Source: an uncultured Oscillospiraceae bacterium
GTDB lineage: Bacteria; Bacillota_A; Clostridia; Oscillospirales; Oscillospiraceae
Reading direction: 5' to 3'
NCBI GenBank assembly: GCA_900757695.1
Contig: CAAEOU010000196.1
Location: 1 to 10,975 of the forward strand
DNA: 10,975 nt
The translations under genes were made by a program, and so were the position numbers. Every line of letters starts with the position of its first letter. The first letter of the stretch is position 1. The notes below the pieces were generated by a model. It saw only the letters and a list, made by a program, of their open reading frames with translations, was not told where the DNA came from and did no database searches. This document shows, piece by piece, positions 6,917 to 10,975 of this stretch.

Positions 6917-7325
6917 GTGTTCGCAAAAATATTTTTTTTCCCCCGATTGCCATAATCCGCCTTCCATCCGTTGAAGGGACACGAAAGAGGAAAAATACTG
7001 ATTTTCAATTAAATGCTTTAATTGAAAATCCCGCGTGCGGATGGAGGGCTTTTTCTCTTTCTCCAGGTTCTTTGCGGAGAACTCCCGGAAGGCCGCCGTG
7101 ATAACATCGGCATCCCGGCCCTTGAAAAACACCAGATAGCGGGGTATCTCTCCGCTGGTGTCCTTTTTCAGCGCGAAGTCAATGCCGTACTTCTTGGCGG
7201 TGGCGGAAAAGGCCCGGATGTTCTGGTCGGTGATCTCGATGTTGGAAACGCCGGTATTGTGCTTCATAAACGGTGTATGTTCTGCTTTGGGGCGTCCCTT
7301 TTTCGTTGGGTGTGTTGGTGCTCAT
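6887..7325 (-). pseudogene. Truncated and frameshifted PcfB-like (DUF3801) ICE protein
   Basis: The minus-strand frame from 7267 carries the PcfB/DUF3801 core: TGVSNIEITDQNIRAF, AKKYGIDFALKKD, IPRYLVFFKGRDADVITAAF and KEKKPSIR (to about 7036). PcfB-type proteins belong to conjugative type IV secretion clusters and are thought to help couple the relaxosome to the VirD4-type ATPase. After KPSIRTR the frame runs into the palindrome and AT-rich DNA, giving about 48 unrelated residues to the stop at 6887, so the authentic C-terminus is lost. A GGAGG precedes an ATG at 7325-7323, but that frame (MSTNTPNEKG) is one base off. Reading across a shift near 7295-7303 would give a linker GRPKAEHTPFMKHNTG into the core, so a one-base frameshift is likely. 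The usual N-terminal domain of full-length PcfB also appears absent. It is a relic in the same orientation as the DUF4316-type gene at the left. Confidence 0.72.
7001..7029. repeat. Perfect 13-bp AT-rich palindrome at the cargo/ICE junction
   Basis: ATTTTCAATTAAA (7001-7013) and TTTAATTGAAAAT (7017-7029) are exact reverse complements around TGC. It abuts the point where PcfB homology ends (about 7030-7040) and where composition changes from AT-rich to GC-rich. It may be an element end, a recombination target or simply a structure at the junction. There is no matching transposase nearby. Confidence 0.65.
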
Positions 7326-7413
7326 AAGATTATCCTCCATCTGTGCTAATAGCATTTTGAAATGGCCCCTGGAAGCCCTCTGTCACAAGGGGTTCCTGCT
7401 AATACCTTGCTAA

Positions 7414-7914
7414 GATGAAAATGCCAGCTATACCTCCCGGCGGTTGGCGGCAGAGGGCCTGACTGGCTTTGGCGGCGAGATGAAGAACCGCTACTTCGGG
7501 GACTACCGTGCAAAGAAGTTCCCGGATTCCAAGACATACACCTATATCTTCGGCCATGTGACGCCGGGTCGCCCGGAAGATAAAGGAACGGCGAGAGACC
7601 CGGAGAAGCTGCTGTCCTGGCACTCCAGCGAGCTATGGTATACATTCTCGTCCCTGCGGGAGAATGTTCCGCCCTGCCGTCCCTGGACGGAGTTGGATTT
7701 CCGGCTGGCAGATCAGATGAGCAGCTACTGGGCCAATTTCATCAAGACCGGCGACCCCAACGGGGAGGGTCTGCCCCACTGGCCTGCCAGCGATGAGAGC
7801 TATAGCTGGATGGAGCTGGGCGATGAGCCCATTGCACACGAGGGCATGGACGGCAAAAAGGATGAACTCCTGCTGGAGTACACACTGAACGATCCCACGT
7901 TGCCTGCAATCTGA
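7414..7914 (+). pseudogene. C-terminal fragment of a type-B carboxylesterase
   Basis: The frame is open from 7414 (a stop lies at 7411-7413), with only a TTG (7444) or an internal ATG (GEMKNRYF) as possible starts and no convincing RBS. It encodes the last third of a carboxylesterase/para-nitrobenzyl esterase: SKTYTYIFGHVTPGRPED, the catalytic-histidine region LLSWHSSELWYTF (H60 counted from the TTG), FRLADQMSSYWANFIKTGDP and LPHWPASDESYSWMEL. The family is usually about 500 residues and carries its nucleophile Ser and acidic residue in the missing N-terminal part, so the fragment cannot be catalytically active. It lies directly beside the ICE relic, so the truncation probably records the same rearrangement. 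It ends at a TGA followed by a hairpin terminator. Confidence 0.8.
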
Positions 7915-7940
7915 TCTTGGATAGCGTATCATAAATAGAG

Positions 7941-7977
7941 ATGCCGCCGCAGCCGAAAGGTCTGTGGCGGCATTTTA
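7941..7977. terminator. Convergent terminator between the esterase fragment and araC
   Basis: ATGCCGCCGCAG (7941-7952) pairs with CTGTGGCGGCAT (7962-7973) over 12 bp with one G-U and a nine-base loop, followed by TTTAA. It sits between two convergent genes and could serve both. Confidence 0.7.
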
Positions 7978-8007
7978 ACTGCATGGGAACACTTTTGAAG
8001 ATGTTGT

Positions 8008-9087
8008 TTACAAAAGGGCCATCGCATGATTCTGTTCTCGATATTCCAAAGGAGAACAACCGAACATATTGCGAAAATGCTGATAGAAGTAGGCGTTATT
8101 CTTGTAACCAACAGAGGTAACGATCTCCGTAATAGACTGATTCGTGGTCAGCAGCATTTCTGCAATATGCTGCAGGCGGGACTGGCGCAGATAGGCGGCA
8201 TAATTCATCCCAGTGGCTTTTTCAATGATACGGGTGATCTGACGTTCGCTGTAGTTAAAATTTGCAGCCAAATCCGGTCGGGTGATGGTACGCAGATGCA
8301 GCTGTAAAAACGACAGGATTTGTGCAGTATCGTCATCGGCAGCCTGCGCAAAGCTTTGCTCGGCCTGGGCTCCAGCAATTCGCTCTATATCGGAGAAAAA
8401 ATGCAGTAAAAAGCCGGCCTCTCTGGGGCAGGACAGGGTATCCCGATTGAGGTAAATTTCCTCAAGCCAGTCGAGCCAGCGGCCCAGTGAGGGCTGAGAA
8501 CCCAGGTGATAGAGCCGCCAGGCAGCAGTCAGTGACCCGGAAATAGTCTGCCGGATAAACTCTGAGAGCGGGCAATCGCAGTCCAGCAGCGAAGATAAAT
8601 TACGCTGGAATTCGGAACTGCGAATACGGAAAGAGCGAAGAATCCCCTGGTCATGAAACACACCGCCTGTCTGCCAGACACCTGGTGGGATGATTAGAAC
8701 ATCCCCCGCTTCCAGAAGCAGTGTATGATTGCCGATACAGACGATGCTTTGACCGTAGAGTTGGCAGTTGATCTCATAATACCGGCTTATGTGCCAGGGA
8801 ACCGGGTCGTAGCGTGGATAATATGGCGATACGATGGAAGCAACGCAGTGCTGATCTGAAGCGTACAGCATTTCGGCTAAAGCCTCCGGTTTCGGGTGTT
8901 GATAGAACCCCTTTCCCTGACGGGCCAGCGCCTGAATGTCGGGCAACATATCTTCGCGCAGATTGACCAGCTGCTGGCTGGTGTAGGCTGACAGACCGCC
9001 TTTCAGGATTGGGGCATGACGAAGATAGATCTCTCGAATCGCCGTTTCAAACGCAGACATTGGATAGTAATGCTCATAAAGATCCAT
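8008..9087 (-). CDS. AraC-family transcriptional regulator
   Basis: A 359-residue cytoplasmic regulator. The start is taken as the ATG at 9087, seven bases from GGAGG; the ATG at 9093 nearly touches the RBS. Residues about 95-140 resemble the AraC cupin-type ligand domain (WHISRYYEINCQLYGQ and GDVLIIPPGVW). The C-terminus from about 253 is the double helix-turn-helix: DLAANFNYSERQITRIIEK, LRQSRLQHIAEMLLTT, then ITEIVTSVGYKNNAYFYQHF and FGCSPLEYR. AraC proteins with a cupin domain usually bind a sugar or small metabolite and activate neighbouring genes. It is divergent from the creatininase-lipoprotein genes and separated by 178 bases containing repeated sites, so it is the likely regulator of that unit. 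The effector is unknown. Confidence 0.9.
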   Translation of the reverse strand: MDLYEHYYPMSAFETAIREIYLRHAPILKGGLSAYTSQQLVNLREDMLPDIQALARQGKGFYQHPKPEALAEMLYASDQHCVASIVSPYYPRYDPVPWHISRYYEINCQLYGQSIVCIGNHTLLLEAGDVLIIPPGVWQTGGVFHDQGILRSFRIRSSEFQRNLSSLLDCDCPLSEFIRQTISGSLTAAWRLYHLGSQPSLGRWLDWLEEIYLNRDTLSCPREAGFLLHFFSDIERIAGAQAEQSFAQAADDDTAQILSFLQLHLRTITRPDLAANFNYSERQITRIIEKATGMNYAAYLRQSRLQHIAEMLLTTNQSITEIVTSVGYKNNAYFYQHFRNMFGCSPLEYREQNHAMALL

Positions 9088-9129
9088 GATCATCCCTCCT
9101 TCCCCGAGTATAACAAAAATAATTTGTAT

Positions 9130-9158
9130 TGTATAGCAGAATGTCCGATTTACAACAA
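9130..9158 (-). promoter_or_regulatory. Candidate araC promoter
   Basis: Reading on the minus strand, TTGTTG (9158-9153) and TATACA (9135-9130) are separated by 17 bases. An alternative -10 box, TATACT, lies nearer the gene (9112-9107) without a matching -35. The match is modest. Confidence 0.35.
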
Positions 9159-9179
9159 TAAAAAAAGCAAATGTCAGAT
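9140..9179. promoter_or_regulatory. Direct repeats AATGTCCGAT / AATGTCAGAT, possible AraC operator
   Basis: AATGTCCGAT (9140-9149) and AATGTCAGAT (9170-9179) differ at one position and start 30 bases apart, roughly three helical turns. A third AATGTC lies at 9233-9238. The pair overlaps the candidate araC promoter and lies just upstream of the creatininase -35. Paired direct half-sites are the usual AraC-family operator layout. No binding evidence is available from the sequence. Confidence 0.4.
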
Positions 9180-9187
9180 ATCCATAC

Positions 9188-9215
9188 TTTACCGAAAACC
9201 TATGCGTGTTAAAAT
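9188..9215 (+). promoter_or_regulatory. Candidate promoter for the creatininase-lipoprotein unit
   Basis: TTTACC (9188-9193) and TAAAAT (9210-9215) are separated by 16 bases. The -10 matches the consensus at five of six bases and the -35 at four of six, which suits activation by a factor bound just upstream. It lies about 50 bases before the ATG. Confidence 0.45.
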
Positions 9216-9265
9216 GGAGTCAAAGACAGATGAATGTCTGTAAAAATGAAACGGAGGTTTTTGTT

Positions 9266-10165
9266 ATGGTAACACCCAAAATGCGTACCCGTATCCTGTC
9301 CCAGATGGCAAACTGCGAGGTAGAGGAATACCTGGAGCGTAACGACATCATCTTCATTCCTGTCGGCGTTACGGAGATGCATGGCGCGCTACCTATGGAC
9401 TGCGAATATGTCATGGCAGAGGCCTACGCCCGCCTGTTCGCCGAGAAGGTCGATGGCCTGGTGCTGTCCGATTTGTTGTATTTCCCCGCCGGCGGCACGG
9501 TCAACGGCAGAGGCACCATGTACATGAGCATGCAGGACGCTGTGAATTACTTGAAGGCCATTGCCCGCACCCTTTTGGCCCAGGGCTTCCGCCGTCAGAT
9601 CTACATCCCCGGCCACGGCATGATGCATATGTTTATTCCTGCGATGATCAGTGATTTCCTGGATGAGACCAAAGTCCCCATGCTGTTCATCAATCCCTCT
9701 GAGATGTTTGCAAATTATGGTGTGACGGAGCGGGGCTTCAATTTCATGGACTATGAAAAGAAAAGAGATCCTAATGCCAGCATCCTGGGCGCTTATAAGA
9801 TCTGCGGCCGTATGGACTATCTGCCTGTTTCTGGTGAGACCAACAAAGAGGGGCATATTCAGCCGCCCGGTTGGAAGATGACTGAGTTCTGCCCGTGGCT
9901 GCCGGATCTTGTAAAGTGCTCGACCACCCCGCTGGGCGTGGATTGGTACTTCCTGGATCAGATCAACCATGGTTCTCCCGCCCTTCCCACCACCCGGGAG
10001 GAGCTTGAAGCGGTTGCGGACGAAGGCGCGAAGGAATATCTGGAGAACGTTGAGAAGATGCCTATGCAGCGTGTTGTGGACACCCTCCGGCTGCTGGATG
10101 AGTTCATTCAGAACGAAGTTCTTCCGAAGCACGGCGATCACCTGCCCAAGGCGCACTGGTTTTAA
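9266..10165 (+). CDS. Creatininase-family amidohydrolase with an altered metal-site motif
   Basis: The ATG at 9266 follows GGAGG (9253-9257) by eight bases; an open frame upstream to 9206 lacks an RBS. The product has 299 residues, slightly longer than the roughly 250 typical of the family. The N-terminal creatininase motif is present: IPVGVTEMHGALPMD with E37, H39 and D45 at metal-ligand positions, then FPAGGTVNGRGTM (73-85). The second motif, usually NGHGGN or GHYEN, reads IPGHGMMHMF (114-123): H117 is kept but the following ligand or asparagine positions are methionines. Family members hydrolyse cyclic or linear amides (creatinine, 3-dehydro-scyllo-inosose, mycofactocin and riboflavin-pathway formamides), so a hydrolase of an unknown amide or lactone is the best guess. 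It is 24 bases upstream of a lipoprotein gene and divergent from araC, pointing to an inducible uptake and hydrolysis unit. Confidence 0.82.
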   Translation: MVTPKMRTRILSQMANCEVEEYLERNDIIFIPVGVTEMHGALPMDCEYVMAEAYARLFAEKVDGLVLSDLLYFPAGGTVNGRGTMYMSMQDAVNYLKAIARTLLAQGFRRQIYIPGHGMMHMFIPAMISDFLDETKVPMLFINPSEMFANYGVTERGFNFMDYEKKRDPNASILGAYKICGRMDYLPVSGETNKEGHIQPPGWKMTEFCPWLPDLVKCSTTPLGVDWYFLDQINHGSPALPTTREELEAVADEGAKEYLENVEKMPMQRVVDTLRLLDEFIQNEVLPKHGDHLPKAHWF

Positions 10166-10189
10166 TGTGTGAAAGAAAGGGAGGAGCAA

Positions 10190-10975
10190 ATGACGAAACG
10201 GATACTTTCAATCATGTTGGCAGCGATTATGCTGTTGTCCCTGGTTGCCTGTGGCTCTACCAGTTCAAATGCGGATACAAATAGTGACAGCGCAAGCAGT
10301 GTGGATCAGGAGCAGCCGATGCAGGGGAATCCTGATGCGACCCCGGCGGAGACGTCGGATGAGGCTCCTGCATCAGTGAAAACCGAGACAGAGGAAGTTT
10401 CCTGGGACCCTGAAGTGTTCAATCTGGACGATGATATTGACCATTATCTGGGCAATTATGGTGTGCCCGGCAACGTGCCCAGCTACAACCTGCCTTTGGT
10501 GGATGAACCGGTTACGTTGACCTACTTCTACACCAACCAGTTCGTGCAAGAATGCGGATTTGAATCCCTGGCCGAAAATGAGATGTGGAAGCAGGTCATG
10601 GACATGACAGGGATAAACATCGTCTTCCGTCACCATGACCCCAATAGCGCTCAGGAAAAGCTCAGCTTGATGCTGGCCAGCAATGATCTCACGGACCTGG
10701 TGCAGGATCTGAACACTCTTAAGACTTCCCGCAGTCTGGACTCTGCTGTGGAAGAGGGGCTCTTTGTGGACCTTATGATGTACCCGGAATTGATTCCGCA
10801 TCTGATGGGCGTGCTTGAAAGCAGCGACATTCTGATGAAAAATGCCACTACAGATTCCGGCTATCTGCCTATGTTCCCGGAGATCAGCTATTATGAATGG
10901 CGTATGCCGGAAACCACCTTTGCAGTGCGTACAGATATTCTGGAGGCCGGCGGCTATACCGGCGCCATGTCCCCC
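10190..10975 (+). CDS. Extracellular solute-binding lipoprotein (ABC transporter), 3' end outside the window
   Basis: The ATG at 10190 follows GGGAGGAG with short spacing, and the frame stays open for 262 codons to the window end. The N-terminus is a lipoprotein signal: K3-R4, a hydrophobic stretch, and a lipobox L18-V19-A20 before C21. A long low-complexity Ser/Asp/Glu/Pro linker follows (residues 22-75). The mature part begins with VTLTYFYTNQF, then MWKQVMDMTGINIVFRH, AQEKLSLMLASNDLTDLVQ and TFAVRTDILEAGGYTG, typical of large family-1 solute-binding proteins of the YtcQ/LplA type that deliver oligosaccharides or related ligands to a two-permease importer. Full proteins of this group run to about 500-600 residues, so about half is visible. 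Permease genes are expected downstream outside the window. The ligand is unknown, but coupling to a creatininase-family enzyme suggests an amide- or lactam-bearing compound. Confidence 0.85.
   Translation, partial: MTKRILSIMLAAIMLLSLVACGSTSSNADTNSDSASSVDQEQPMQGNPDATPAETSDEAPASVKTETEEVSWDPEVFNLDDDIDHYLGNYGVPGNVPSYNLPLVDEPVTLTYFYTNQFVQECGFESLAENEMWKQVMDMTGINIVFRHHDPNSAQEKLSLMLASNDLTDLVQDLNTLKTSRSLDSAVEEGLFVDLMMYPELIPHLMGVLESSDILMKNATTDSGYLPMFPEISYYEWRMPETTFAVRTDILEAGGYTGAMSP

Noticed and set aside
7344..7404. TGCTAATA direct repeat (7344-7351 and 7397-7404) as a target-site duplication or att core
   Set aside because: Eight bases at this spacing within AT-rich DNA is close to chance, and no element lies between the copies.
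9389..10189. A 266-codon minus-strand open frame opposite the creatininase gene
   Set aside because: The plus strand carries clear creatininase motifs and a good RBS; the antisense frame is a by-product of GC-rich codon use.
1..10975. CRISPR array, tRNA or rRNA genes, transposase or integrase
   Set aside because: No regularly spaced repeats, cloverleaf-like segments, rRNA signatures or recombinase motifs were seen on either strand.

Overview
The window looks like an accessory region of an anaerobic gut Firmicute, most likely a clostridial lineage such as Oscillospirales or Lachnospirales. The evidence is the clostridial integrative-conjugative-element (ICE) protein types at both flanks, strong GGAGG ribosome binding sites throughout, the lipoprotein/AraC-type gene repertoire and the moderate GC content. 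The assignment is inferred from gene content only.

Layout: (1) 1-976, minus strand: the frameshifted C-terminal part of an ICE accessory protein (ArdA-like segment plus DUF4316-type tail), overlapping the start of a further minus-strand gene that leaves the window. (2) 977-1330: non-coding, with a hairpin, a good sigma-A promoter and a start region with a frame conflict. (3) 1249-6831, plus strand, visibly more AT-rich: a cargo block of a membrane-bound LuxR regulator, a major facilitator superfamily (MFS) transporter, a YtcJ-type amidohydrolase and an NhaC-family antiporter, closed by a strong terminator. (4) 6887-7325, minus strand: a truncated PcfB (DUF3801) ICE gene whose homology stops at a perfect AT-rich palindrome at the cargo edge. 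(5) 7414-7914, plus strand: the C-terminal third of a type-B carboxylesterase. (6) 8008-10975: a divergent locus with an AraC regulator (minus) facing a creatininase-family hydrolase and the N-terminal part of a solute-binding lipoprotein (plus), with repeated AATGTC sites between them.

Working model: an ICE of the PcfB/DUF4316 type lost its transfer core between pcfB and the DUF4316 gene, which lie in the same orientation here, and a catabolic cargo now occupies that place. In the cargo the LuxR-type membrane protein may sense a small molecule or membrane state, the MFS protein may import or export the substrate, the amidohydrolase may hydrolyse an N-acyl or amide compound, and the NhaC protein may exchange Na+/H+ or a small organic ion. 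The cargo genes are intact except for the 5' end of luxR, whereas both ICE genes carry frameshifts. The AraC/creatininase/lipoprotein locus is a separate, probably substrate-inducible uptake and hydrolysis unit. No rRNA, tRNA, CRISPR array, transposase or integrase was found.
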